In this document: in pieces, positions 1 to 6,382 of the stretch
How the letters are laid out: the number at the start of each line of letters is the position of its first letter
How positions within the stretch are numbered: the first letter of the stretch is position 1
NCBI RefSeq assembly: GCF_035998295.1
Contig: NZ_DASYHS010000165.1
Span: forward strand, 1-9,276
From: DASYHS01 sp035998295
GTDB lineage: Bacteria > Pseudomonadota > Alphaproteobacteria > Azospirillales > Azospirillaceae
Reading direction: 5' to 3'
Length of the DNA: 9,276 nucleotides
The notes under the pieces: generated by a model
What the model saw: the letters and a program-made list of their open reading frames with translations, nothing else
Told to the model about the DNA's origin: nothing
Database searches by the model: none
Position numbers and translations under genes: made by a program

Positions 1-1158
1 GGCGAGGTAGAGCTTGATGGCCTCGTTGAGCCGGTCGATGTCGTCGTCCATGCGCTCGACCTCGTCCAGCAACCGGCGGTCGTCGTCACGCAGGACCAGG
101 AAGCTCTTGTCCAGCATCTCGGCGACGATGTCGCCCATGCGCAGCGCTTCGCGGGCTGCGCAGGCCAGCGCTACGGGAGGTGTCGTAACCCCGGAACGAT
201 CGAGATAGCGGGGCGTGCCCGGCCGGTCGGGTGCTGGTCGGTCGGGCAGCAGTCGGGCGCACAGCCGGGCGAACGGTCCCGTCAGGCTGAGAAAGACTAT
301 GGCGATCGCCAGATTGAAGCCGGTGTGGAAGTTGACGATCCGGTGTGCATTGTCGGCACCGGGAATGAAGTCCGGCAGCCAGGGAAGGGCCAGGAATGCC
401 CCGGCGGCACCGATGCTCCGGAACAACAGATTGCCGAGCGGTAACCGCCGTGCTGCCGGTGGCTCCGACGCCGCCAGGGCCAGAGCGGGTAGCGTTCCAC
501 CGATATTAGCGCCGATCACGAGTGCCAGAGCGGCCGGGAGTGGCAGGGCGCCGGTACTCGCGAGCGACACGATCAACAGGACGATGCTCAGGCTCGAATG
601 GGCGATCCAGGCGAGGATGCCACCGGCGATGAGGCCTACCAGCGGCTTGGCGGCGAGTGTCGCAGCCACCGCGCCCGCCCAGGGTGCGTCGCGCAACGGT
701 GCGCTCGCTCCGATGATCATGGCGAGTGCCAGTAGCAGCAGGCCTATGCCGACCGCGACCCGACCCGCCTCGGTGATGCGCTGGTTCCGGGCGCCGAGGA
801 AAGCTGCCGTTCCGCCGGCCAGCAGGAGCGGCCCGAGCCAGTGCAGGTCAAGTCTGAGCACCTGGACCGCAAGCGTCGAACCGACATCGGCGCCGAGCAA
901 GATCGCGAGCCCGGTCGCGACCGGGAGCATGCCGCGCCCTACGAAGGAGGTTGCCATCAACGCTGTCGCGGTCGAGCTCTGGAGCAGCGCGGCCGCAACC
1001 GTTCCAGCCCCGAAGGCGTACAGGCGGTTACAAGTGCCGGCGGCCAGCAGGCGGCGGAGTTCGCCGCCGCACGCCCGCTGAATTCCGGCCCTGACCATCG
1101 CGAGGCTGAACAGTAGCAGGGCGATGCCGCCCGCCAGCTCCGCAATGGATGAGGGCAT
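1..1158 (-). CDS. Na/Pi-cotransporter family protein with PhoU-like C-terminus (3' end outside window)
   Basis: Inner-membrane protein of the Na+/phosphate cotransporter (NptA/PF02690) family, expected to take up phosphate or a related anion with Na+. The 386 visible residues hold the two inverted membrane repeats of the family. Repeat one has the signature LLQSSTATALM (about 59-68) and GADVGST (89-95). Repeat two has the diverged copy AHSSLSIVLL (186-195) and GANIGGT (216-222). Hydrophobic segments alternate through about residue 295. From about 330 the sequence becomes charged and helical (AREALRMGDIVAEMLDKS, then ERMDDDIDRLNEAIKLYL), which is the start of a PhoU-like domain. Family members are often about 540-560 residues, so roughly 150 residues are probably missing beyond the edge. 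The ATG directly follows the TAG of the upstream small gene and is preceded by AAGGAG at 5 nt, so translation is probably coupled. Family membership is secure. The transported ion is inferred. Confidence 0.9.
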   Translation of the reverse strand, partial: MPSSIAELAGGIALLLFSLAMVRAGIQRACGGELRRLLAAGTCNRLYAFGAGTVAAALLQSSTATALMATSFVGRGMLPVATGLAILLGADVGSTLAVQVLRLDLHWLGPLLLAGGTAAFLGARNQRITEAGRVAVGIGLLLLALAMIIGASAPLRDAPWAGAVAATLAAKPLVGLIAGGILAWIAHSSLSIVLLIVSLASTGALPLPAALALVIGANIGGTLPALALAASEPPAARRLPLGNLLFRSIGAAGAFLALPWLPDFIPGADNAHRIVNFHTGFNLAIAIVFLSLTGPFARLCARLLPDRPAPDRPGTPRYLDRSGVTTPPVALACAAREALRMGDIVAEMLDKSFLVLRDDDRRLLDEVERMDDDIDRLNEAIKLYLA

Positions 1159-1404
1159 CTACGCTCCTTCGCCGAAGGAGCACCGTGCCGCATCGACGAT
1201 CCGCCGATAGGAGCGCAAGGTCTGCGCGATATCTTCAGCCTCGCCAGCCGGCTCGTCGAACGCGAGGGTGACGGTGGTAAGCCCGTCTTCGGCGGAATGG
1301 CTGCCAAGCTGGCGTGCCGGGCCGTGATGGGCCGCCACATCCTGGCAGATCGCCTTTTCGAGCTCGGGATTCTGCGACCCTTCGTAGACGTAGAGGATGT
1401 TCAT
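1159..1404 (-). CDS. Small protein of unknown function (81 aa), coupled to the Na/Pi transporter gene
   Basis: An 81-residue soluble, acidic protein starting MNILYVYEG. I do not recognise the family. It has no signal peptide or membrane segment. It contains two Cys (20 and 75), an N-terminal beta-like stretch (NILYVYEG), a central beta-like stretch (LTTVTLAFD, about 42-50) and a C-terminal amphipathic helix (about 55-73), which would suit a small alpha/beta or ferredoxin-like fold. Evidence that it is real: its stop codon touches the start codon of the transporter gene, it follows the thioesterase gene by 71 bp on the same strand, and its composition is protein-like. The reading frame stays open upstream for several hundred bases, but that part would run antisense or out of frame through the thioesterase and is Arg/Pro-rich, so ATG at 1404 is the sensible start. 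Its Shine-Dalgarno is weak. Confidence 0.65.
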   Translation of the reverse strand: MNILYVYEGSQNPELEKAICQDVAAHHGPARQLGSHSAEDGLTTVTLAFDEPAGEAEDIAQTLRSYRRIVDAARCSFGEGA

Positions 1405-1475
1405 CGGTTCGGTCCCGCTGCTGATGAAAATCCAACACCGGGGAGCCGGGGATTGTTTCTCCGCGCAGACGTGAG

Positions 1476-1940
1476 TCAGCCGGAACGCGCCGGAGCGTCC
1501 GGAGTGCCGCGCAGGCAGATCAGCGTCGACAGCATCGCCGCGATGCAGGTCTCCGTACCCTCGTTCTCGGCATATACCTCGGTCCGTACGACGCTCAGCG
1601 TCCGTCCGGGCTTCAGTACTTCGGCCCGCGCGACCAGACGTTCTCCACGTGCGGGCGCCATCAGGTTGATCTTGAATTCCGTCGCCAGCACCGAGGAGGC
1701 GGCGGGCATCAAGGTATAGGCCGCATAGCCGGCGGCGGTGTCCGCGAGCGCCGTGGTGACGCCGCCGTGGATGTAGCCATGTTGCTGGCACAGATCCTCT
1801 CGCCAGGGCAGCGCGACCTCGCACCGGCCCGGGCTGACTTCCGCCAGAATGGCGCCGACGGTCCGCATGAAGGTCTGGCGCGCGAAGCTGTCGCGGACTT
1901 TCATCTCGAAGTCGGGATCGGGTGGCGTGAATCGGGGCAT
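1476..1940 (-). CDS. PaaI-family hotdog-fold thioesterase
   Basis: A 154-residue single-domain hotdog (4HBT) protein of the PaaI type, expected to hydrolyse acyl-CoA thioesters in the cytoplasm. The diagnostic block is QHGYIHGGVTTALADTAAGY (53-72). It holds the HGG turn and the Asp (about 67) that supports catalysis in this family. It is followed by the ATEFKINLMAPARGERL strand pair (87-102), also typical. Length matches the usual 130-160 residues. The start at ATG 1940 is chosen because the family homology begins right after it and a GGAG lies 9 nt upstream. An in-frame ATG at 2030 would add 30 residues, but it lies inside a large palindrome and the extension does not look like the family. 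It is first in a minus-strand unit with the 81-aa gene and the transporter gene, and divergent from a TetR gene that is its likely regulator. The substrate is unknown. Confidence 0.88.
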   Translation of the reverse strand: MPRFTPPDPDFEMKVRDSFARQTFMRTVGAILAEVSPGRCEVALPWREDLCQQHGYIHGGVTTALADTAAGYAAYTLMPAASSVLATEFKINLMAPARGERLVARAEVLKPGRTLSVVRTEVYAENEGTETCIAAMLSTLICLRGTPDAPARSG

Positions 1941-1977
1941 GGGAGGAGGCTCCGGAAGGTTGAACGCGCAGGGGGGC

Positions 1978-2007
1978 TTTCCACGGTCCGCCCGAACGGC
2001 TAGACAT
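1978..2007 (+). promoter_or_regulatory. Possible weak sigma-70-type promoter for the tetR-family gene
   Basis: TTTCCA (1978-1983) and TAGACA (2001-2006) are 17 bp apart and would give a start near 2013, just before the palindrome and the TetR start codon. The matches to consensus are only partial (4 of 6 and about 3 of 6), so this is a position-supported guess. Confidence 0.2.
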
Positions 2008-2015
2008 CGTGCAGG

Positions 2016-2055
2016 GCCGCAGCGTGCCATACGGGAACGTATGGCACGCTGCGGC
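2016..2055. repeat. Perfect 18-bp inverted repeat with 4-nt centre over the tetR-family start
   Basis: Arms 2016-2033 and 2038-2055 are exact reverse complements around the centre GGAA (left inner arm GTGCCATACG, right inner arm CGTATGGCAC). It lies between the divergent thioesterase and TetR-family genes, and the TetR ATG (2041) is inside the right arm. Symmetry gives an equivalent ATG on the minus strand at 2030, so both strands could begin with the same five codons (MARCG). It may be an operator for the TetR dimer, an RNA hairpin with a GGAA tetraloop that hides the start codon, or both. The dyad is seen directly. Its role is inferred. Confidence 0.9.
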
Positions 2056-2655
2056 ACCAGTCAACGGCGGAGGCGCAAGCTGGATACGCAGGCGGACGAA
2101 CGGCGGGACACCCGGCCAGGTCGGGAAACCTGGATCGAGGCAGGGTTCCTGGAACTGGCGGATGGCGGGATCGACCGGGTGAAGGTCGAGGTGCTGGCAC
2201 GCCGGATCAACGTCACCAAGGGCGGCTTCTATTGGCATTTCCGCGACCGGGCGGATTTGCTGACCTCAATGCTGACGCGTTGGAGCGAGGGCCGGACGAC
2301 CGCTATCGCGCGCCAGACGGAAGCTGCCGGCGGTGACGCCCGAGCCCGGCTGAGAGGGCTGATCCGCCTGTACGTCGAAAACGCCAACCCTCGCGGGATG
2401 GCCATCGAGATGGCCGTGCGGGATTGGGCACGGCGCGATCAGCGGGCCGCCTCGGCCGTCGCGATGGTCGATACCGCGCGCCTGGAGCGGGTATGCGGCC
2501 TGTTCCGCGACCTCGGCTTGAACGAGGAGGTGGCTTCGGCCCGTGCCTTCCTCTTCTATTCCTTCATCTTCGGTCAAGCGTTGTTGTTGCCGCCCGGCGG
2601 CGAGGAAGCCCGGCGCAGGCTCACCGATGCCTGCACCGGGTTGCTGGTCGACTGA
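2041..2655 (+). CDS. TetR/AcrR-family transcriptional regulator
   Basis: A 204-residue one-component repressor-type regulator. The N-terminal DNA-binding domain spans about residues 25-75: helix 1 with RETWIEAGFLELADGGIDRV, then the helix-turn-helix VEVLARRINVTKGGFYWHF (49-67), whose GGFYWHF end is the classic TetR signature. The remainder is an all-helical ligand and dimerisation domain containing the block AVRDWARRDQRAASAV (125-140), often seen in this subfamily. Length is normal. The ATG at 2041 gives a standard N-terminus, but it sits inside the palindrome and has no good Shine-Dalgarno (the loop GGAA is only 3 nt away), so initiation may be weak, leaderless or structure-controlled. The gene is divergent from the thioesterase unit, which with the palindrome suggests local control and autoregulation. 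The ligand is unknown. It ends 21 bp from the convergent PfpI-family gene. Confidence 0.9.
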   Translation: MARCGTSQRRRRKLDTQADERRDTRPGRETWIEAGFLELADGGIDRVKVEVLARRINVTKGGFYWHFRDRADLLTSMLTRWSEGRTTAIARQTEAAGGDARARLRGLIRLYVENANPRGMAIEMAVRDWARRDQRAASAVAMVDTARLERVCGLFRDLGLNEEVASARAFLFYSFIFGQALLLPPGGEEARRRLTDACTGLLVD

Positions 2656-2663
2656 AGGCTGCG

Positions 2664-2694
2664 CGACGGGGTGCCGCTATTCGGCGGCCCGTCG
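2664..2694. terminator. Possible bidirectional terminator hairpin between convergent genes
   Basis: A stem of 7 bp (CGACGGG with CCCGTCG), a 2x2 internal mismatch, a further 4 bp (GCCG with CGGC) and a 5-nt loop CTATT. It starts 9 nt after the TetR-family stop codon, and its loop holds the stop codon of the opposing PfpI-family gene. There is no T-tract on either side, so it does not fit the textbook intrinsic terminator. It may simply block or pause polymerase from both sides. Confidence 0.4.
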
Positions 2695-3243
2695 GCGATG
2701 TACCCCTTCGTGGAACTCCTCCACCATCTTTGCGCAGAACGCCTCGAGATCGTCGGGCCGGCGCGAGGTGACCAGCCCGCGGTCGGTGACGACCGGCTCG
2801 TCCACCCAGGTAGCGCCGGCATTGGTCAGATCGGTCTTCAGTGACGGCCACGACGTCATGCGCCGGCCTCGTACTCCGTTCGCCTCGATCAAGGTCCAGG
2901 GACCATGGCAGATCGCGGCGATCGGCACCCCTCGATCCACGAAGGAACGCACGAAGGCGACCGCGGTCCGGTTCATGCGCAACGCGTCCGGATTTATGAC
3001 GCCACCCGGCAGAACCAACCCGTCGTAGCCGCCCGGCTCCGCGTGGTCCAGCGGCACGTCCACGGGGATGCGGTCGCCGCGATCATGGTGGTTCCAGCCC
3101 TCGATCATATCTGGCTGGGGAGCCACGACATCGACCGTAGCACCGGCATCCAGCAAAGCCTTGACCGGTTCTATCAACTCGACCTGTTCGACCCCGTCCG
3201 TTGCGAGCACGGCGATCCTAAGCCCCTCGAGTGTCTTCGTCAC
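2677..3243 (-). CDS. DJ-1/PfpI-family protein (class I glutamine amidotransferase-like)
   Basis: A 188-residue cytoplasmic protein of the PfpI/YhbO branch, a flavodoxin-like fold. Members are variously described as intracellular proteases, glyoxalase/deglycase-like enzymes or stress-protection proteins. It has the first strand RIAVLATDGVEQVEL with the conserved acidic residue (Glu19), YDGLVLPGGVINPD (73-86) and the nucleophile elbow AICHGPW with Cys112 followed by His113. WVDEPVVTDRGLVTSRRPDD (146-165) is the family's usual C-terminal block. A GTG start at 3243 is chosen because it has AGGAGG 6 nt upstream and begins exactly where homology begins. An ATG 14 codons upstream gives a basic, non-family extension. 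It is last of four co-directional minus-strand genes, 86 bp after the otnC-like gene. Which activity applies here cannot be told. Confidence 0.9.
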   Translation of the reverse strand: MTKTLEGLRIAVLATDGVEQVELIEPVKALLDAGATVDVVAPQPDMIEGWNHHDRGDRIPVDVPLDHAEPGGYDGLVLPGGVINPDALRMNRTAVAFVRSFVDRGVPIAAICHGPWTLIEANGVRGRRMTSWPSLKTDLTNAGATWVDEPVVTDRGLVTSRRPDDLEAFCAKMVEEFHEGVHRRRAAE

Positions 3244-3312
3244 CTTCGCCCTCCTGGTCCCAAATCCGAATCGGCGTCCTCTCAACCGGTCTCGGACCTG
3301 AGCATCGCGGAG

Positions 3313-3328
3313 CGGAAAAGGTTTTCCG
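3313..3328. repeat. Short A/T-tract dyad downstream of the otnC-like gene
   Basis: CGGAAAA and TTTTCCG are exact reverse complements around GG. The dyad begins 2 nt beyond the otnC-like stop codon and 70-85 bp before the PfpI-family start. With a 2-nt centre it is a poor RNA hairpin, and no T-run follows on the minus strand. It could be a protein-binding site upstream of the PfpI-family gene or chance. Confidence 0.35.
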
Positions 3329-3329
3329 G

Positions 3330-3959
3330 TCAGCCGAAACGGCTGCGCAACTCGTCGACCTGCTCCGGCGTCAATGGGCGTACGGCGTGGCCCCGCAACA
3401 GGAGAAACAGGCGCGCCGTCTCCTCCAACTCCTCGATCGCATGGGCGGCCGCGTCAAGGGTCGTGCCGGCGACGACCGGCCCGTGATTGGCGAGCAGGAC
3501 GGCGTGGTGCCGTCCCGCGAGCCGCCGGACGGCTTCCGCCAGATCGGGATCGCCCGGAGGGTGGTACGGGACCAGCGGCAGCCGGCCGACCCGCATCACG
3601 TAGTAGGCGGTGAGGGGCGGCAGGACGTCGTCGCCGGGGACATCGGCCAGACAACTCACCGCGGCGGAGTGCGTTGCGTGCAGATGCACGACGGCACGGG
3701 CGTCTGCACGCTCGCGGTACATGGCGAGGTGGAGCACCGCCTCCTTGGTCGGTCGCGGGCCGCCGGTCCAGTTGCCGCCAGCGTCCAGACGGGACAGTTC
3801 GGCCGGGTCCAACTCGCCGAGTGCGACATTGGTCGGGGTCATCAGCCAGCCGTCCTCGACACGGACACTGATGTTCCCGGAACTGCCGAAGGTCAGGCCG
3901 CGGTCGAACAGCGAGCGACCCAGTCTGCAGATCCTTTCACGCGCGAGGGTCTCGGTCAT
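3330..3959 (-). CDS. otnC: Class II aldolase family, OtnC-like 3-oxo-tetronate 4-phosphate decarboxylase
   Basis: A 209-residue zinc-dependent class II aldolase/adducin-fold enzyme. The closest family I recognise is OtnC, which decarboxylates 3-oxo-tetronate 4-phosphate to dihydroxyacetone phosphate in four-carbon sugar-acid breakdown. Supporting blocks are ICRLGRSLFDRGLTFGSSGN (10-29), LMTPTN (39-44), PTKEAVLH with the catalytic-type Glu73, the zinc ligands in VVHLHATHS (His92, His94) and ANHGPVV with His159. DDVLPPLTAYYVMRVGRLPLVPYHPPGDP (110-138) and IEELEETARLFLLLRG (175-190) are characteristic of OtnC rather than of L-fuculose- or ribulose-phosphate aldolases. ATG 3959 is preceded by GGGAG at 8 nt. 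The usual partners (OtnK kinase, isomerase, dehydrogenase) are not in this window, so the substrate is less sure than the family. Confidence 0.85.
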   Translation of the reverse strand: MTETLARERICRLGRSLFDRGLTFGSSGNISVRVEDGWLMTPTNVALGELDPAELSRLDAGGNWTGGPRPTKEAVLHLAMYRERADARAVVHLHATHSAAVSCLADVPGDDVLPPLTAYYVMRVGRLPLVPYHPPGDPDLAEAVRRLAGRHHAVLLANHGPVVAGTTLDAAAHAIEELEETARLFLLLRGHAVRPLTPEQVDELRSRFG

Positions 3960-4014
3960 CGCGGCATCTCCCGGGTAGCGGACACGCCGACAGGGTAGGA
4001 TATTCCTCTGCCGT

Positions 4015-4629
4015 TCACAGCGGCTCGAACGTCCCATGGGGGCCGAGCGCCGTCACGGCGCCGGTCACGATGTCGAAGTACCAGCCGTGCAGCCGCAGCG
4101 TCCCGCCCTCCACCCGCTCGCGCACCCAGGGAAAGGTCAGGAGGTTGTCGAGCGAGACCTTGATCGCCTCGTGCTCGCACAGGTGCTGGGCCTGCGCCGG
4201 CTCGCCGCCTGCGGCTGCCAGTGCCCGGTCGCGTGCCGGCCGGGCTATGTGCATCCATGCGCTCACGAAGTCGTCCCGCGCCTCGTCGCCCCGTTCCAGC
4301 AGCGCGCCGATGCCGCCGCACCGGGCGTGGCCGAGCACGATGACGTTCGGGACCTGCAGGGACAGCACCGCGAACTCGAGAGCGGCGCTGGTGCCGTGAT
4401 AGTGGCCGTCCGGCGCATAAGGCGGGATCAGGTTTGCGACGTTGCGTACCACGAAGATCTCGCCGGGCCCGGCTCCGAAGATCAGTTGCGGATCGACACG
4501 CGAGTCGGAGCAGGCGACGACCATCGCGCTCGGCGACTGGCCGCGCTCAGCGAGTTCTTCGAATACCTGCCGGTGGTCGCGATCGTAGCTCTCGCGGAAC
4601 CGGCGGAATCCTTCGATCAACCTTTTCAT
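4015..4629 (-). CDS. Beta-class carbonic anhydrase
   Basis: A 204-residue cytoplasmic zinc enzyme that interconverts CO2 and bicarbonate, of normal length. The zinc site is complete: Cys40 in ACSDSRVDP, with the Asp42/Arg44 dyad, and His101 with Cys104 in LGHARCGG. EIFVVRNVANLIPPY (57-71) and GTSAALEFAVLSL (79-91) are standard beta-CA blocks. The C-terminal part FPWVRERVEGGTLRLHGWYFDIVTG (166-190) is also typical. ATG 4629 is preceded by CAGGG at 4-5 nt. It lies 102 bp after the tyrR-type gene and 55 bp before the otnC-like gene on the same strand. It could supply or clear bicarbonate around decarboxylation reactions, but that link is only inferred from position. No signal peptide is seen. 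Confidence 0.95.
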   Translation of the reverse strand: MKRLIEGFRRFRESYDRDHRQVFEELAERGQSPSAMVVACSDSRVDPQLIFGAGPGEIFVVRNVANLIPPYAPDGHYHGTSAALEFAVLSLQVPNVIVLGHARCGGIGALLERGDEARDDFVSAWMHIARPARDRALAAAGGEPAQAQHLCEHEAIKVSLDNLLTFPWVRERVEGGTLRLHGWYFDIVTGAVTALGPHGTFEPL

Positions 4630-4731
4630 GGCACCCTGCGCACGAGGGGGGACGTGGGCTCTCGGCCCGCGCGCTTTCGTGTGTCCCGTCCGTACGCCTC
4701 CGTCAAGTCGTAAATCCACCACCCGACACGA

Positions 4732-6270
4732 TCACGACCGCTCCGGCCCTCGGGTCAACCCATGCGCACGCAGCTTGTCCGCTATCATCGTATGCGAAAC
4801 GCCCAGTCGATGCGCCAGCCGGCGCGTGCTGGGATACGCGGGCAGGAGCGACAGCAGCAGCGAACGTTCGAAGGCGCCGACGGCTTCCTGCCAAGTCCCG
4901 GCAGTGGCCGCCGCACCGGGGATGCCGCCGACCGCAGCCGACGCCAGTTCCAGGTCGTGTGGTCCGATCTCCGGGCCGTCGGTCAGCGTCACCGCCCGGA
5001 ACAGCACGTTCTGGAGCTGGCGGACGTTGCCCGGCCAGTCGAGGGCTTCGAGCGCACCCAGTGCTGCCGGGGACAGGCGGGGTACGGGCCGCCCCGCTTG
5101 CGTCGCCGCGCGGCCGACGAAGACCTCGGCGAGAAGCCCGACATCCTCCCGCCGGGCTCGCAACGGCGGCACGTCGAGCGTCAGGACGGCCAGCCGGTAC
5201 ATCAGGTCCTCGCGGAACCGGCCCTCCACGGCGAGGGCCTGGAGGTCGCGATGGGTTGCACTGATCACCCGTACGCTTGCCCGGCGTTCCTGTTTGCCGC
5301 CGACGCGGCGGAAGCTGCCGTCCTGGAGAAAGCGAAGCAGCTTTGCCTGGACGTAGGGGGACATCTCGCCGATCTCGTCCAGGAACACGGTGCCGCCGTC
5401 GGCCAGCTCCATCAATCCCGGCTTGCCGGACCGGTCGGCGCCGCTGAAGGCACCAGGTGCGTAACCGAACAATTCGCTCTCGACGAGGCTCTCGGGCAGG
5501 GCGGCACAGTTGAGCGCGAGGAAAGGGGCCGTGGCTCTCGGGCCGGCCCGATGGATCGCGCGGGCGAACAGTTCCTTGCCGGACCCGGTCTCGCCCAGGA
5601 TCAGGACCGGCGCCTCGACGTCGGCGAATCGGCGCGCGCGCTGGGTCGCCGCCAGGACGGCCGGGGAGCGGCCCAGGATCTCCTCGAATCCGGAAGGCTG
5701 CGCCTCGCGCAACGCGGATAGATGGCGGCCGACGAGACCGGGAGCGCTCAGCAGGAGGACGTGATCCGCGGCTCGGGGGCCCACTCCGTCGGATATCGGT
5801 CGAACATCCAGCAGGAAAGGGCGTCCTGCGACGAAAACCTCGTGCGGGACACGGTTGCCCGACGTCACGGACCGCCACGTGTCCATCCCCAGCGCGTCCG
5901 CTACCGTGCGGACTTCGTCAGGCCCGCCGGCCCCTGTCAGGCGTAATGCCGCCGGGTTGGCAGCCAGGATGCGGCCTTGCCCGTCCACCGTCAGCACTGG
6001 GTCGGGAAGGGCGGCGAGCAGAGTATCCAGGTGCATCCGGCGCCGCTCGCCGGGAAGCAGCTCGACCGGGCTGACGGCGATGACGTCTTCGACCGAGAGC
6101 AAGGCCGGGGTCAGCCGCTCCAGTTCCTGCGACCCCAGCCCCGGCGCATGGACGTAGACGTGGCCCGGGACGACCTCGACGCTGGCGAGGTCGATCCCAA
6201 GCCTCGCCACCGCGCCCAGTACTTCCTGAGCGATGCCGATGCGATCCCGGCAGGTGATGTCGATGCGCAT
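4732..6270 (-). CDS. tyrR: TyrR-family regulator (ACT-PAS-AAA+-HTH) with sigma-54 contact loop
   Basis: A 512-residue transcription factor, almost the same length as E. coli TyrR (513) and with the same order of domains. An N-terminal ACT domain (1-70, MRIDITCRDRIGIAQEVLGA) binds amino-acid ligands in the family. A PAS domain follows (about 80-180, LDTLLAALPDPVLTVD). The AAA+ domain spans about 198-430, with Walker A GETGSGKE (226-233), Walker B VFLDEIGEM (295-303), GEMSPYVQAKLLRFL and arginine-finger region FREDLMYRL (352-360). The C-terminal TyrR-type helix-turn-helix is RRLAHRLGVSHTMIADKLRA (483-502), nearly the E. coli sequence. Unlike E. coli TyrR, it has GAFSGA (273-278), the loop that contacts sigma-54. 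ATG 6270 matches the E. coli N-terminus. Its Shine-Dalgarno is weak, and two box-like sites lie 4-40 bp upstream, suggesting autoregulation. It is divergent from mdeA, a probable target. The ligand (aromatic amino acid, methionine or other) is unknown. Confidence 0.93.
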   Translation of the reverse strand: MRIDITCRDRIGIAQEVLGAVARLGIDLASVEVVPGHVYVHAPGLGSQELERLTPALLSVEDVIAVSPVELLPGERRRMHLDTLLAALPDPVLTVDGQGRILAANPAALRLTGAGGPDEVRTVADALGMDTWRSVTSGNRVPHEVFVAGRPFLLDVRPISDGVGPRAADHVLLLSAPGLVGRHLSALREAQPSGFEEILGRSPAVLAATQRARRFADVEAPVLILGETGSGKELFARAIHRAGPRATAPFLALNCAALPESLVESELFGYAPGAFSGADRSGKPGLMELADGGTVFLDEIGEMSPYVQAKLLRFLQDGSFRRVGGKQERRASVRVISATHRDLQALAVEGRFREDLMYRLAVLTLDVPPLRARREDVGLLAEVFVGRAATQAGRPVPRLSPAALGALEALDWPGNVRQLQNVLFRAVTLTDGPEIGPHDLELASAAVGGIPGAAATAGTWQEAVGAFERSLLLSLLPAYPSTRRLAHRLGVSHTMIADKLRAHGLTRGPERS

Positions 6271-6273
6271 GGT

Positions 6274-6291
6274 CGTAAAGTTTTCCGTACG
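6274..6291. promoter_or_regulatory. Weak TyrR-type box next to tyrR start
   Basis: CGTAAAGTTTTCCGTACG keeps the invariant G and C at the 16-bp spacing of the TyrR box (TGTAAA-N6-TTTACA) and has a good left half, GTAAA. It begins 4 bp upstream of the tyrR ATG, where a bound regulator would block initiation. Match is partial. Confidence 0.45.
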
Positions 6292-6292
6292 G

Positions 6293-6310
6293 TGTAAGGA
6301 AATTCTGACG
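6293..6310. promoter_or_regulatory. Second weak TyrR-type box near tyrR
   Basis: TGTAAGGAAATTCTGACG has a good left half (TGTAAG), a poor right half, and the invariant G-C spacing of 16 bp. Its centre is 19 bp from the centre of the neighbouring weak box, close to two helical turns, so the two could be occupied cooperatively. Confidence 0.4.
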
Positions 6311-6364
6311 ATCGCCCGAGGGGCGCGTCAAGGCTTGCTTTCCGGCACCTGCGGCAACATGCGC

Positions 6365-6382
6365 CGTAAGGGATACCTTACA
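6365..6382. promoter_or_regulatory. Symmetric TyrR-type box (candidate upstream activator site for mdeA)
   Basis: CGTAAGGGATACCTTACA contains the exact dyad GTAAGG-GATA-CCTTAC. It matches the TyrR box TGTAAA-N6-TTTACA at the invariant G and C (16 bp apart) and at the TAA/TTA positions. The recognition helix of the adjacent TyrR is nearly identical to that of E. coli, so the same box is expected. The centre is about 89 bp upstream of the predicted mdeA transcription start, a usual distance for a sigma-54 activator site. Confidence 0.7.

Noticed and set aside
215..1081. Long plus-strand open frame opposite the Na/Pi transporter gene
   Set aside because: Its product is rich in Arg, Ser, Ala and Pro with no family motif, and the opposite strand carries clear transporter signatures; it is an antisense shadow.
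2023..2047. TGGCAC in the palindrome as a sigma-54 -24 element
   Set aside because: No GC lies 10 bp after the GG on either strand, so the -12 element is missing.
1405..2238. Upstream extension of the 81-aa gene to a 359-residue protein
   Set aside because: The extension overlaps the thioesterase gene in another frame and the tetR region; no protein-like motifs appear before the ATG at 1404.
4678..4706. TTGACG as a -35 box for the carbonic anhydrase gene
   Set aside because: The -35 is good, but no acceptable -10 is found at 16-18 bp spacing; it is left unannotated.
4703..5878. A 391-codon minus-strand frame overlapping the tyrR-type gene
   Set aside because: Out of frame with the ACT-PAS-AAA+-HTH protein on the same strand and composed of low-complexity Arg/Pro/Gly sequence.
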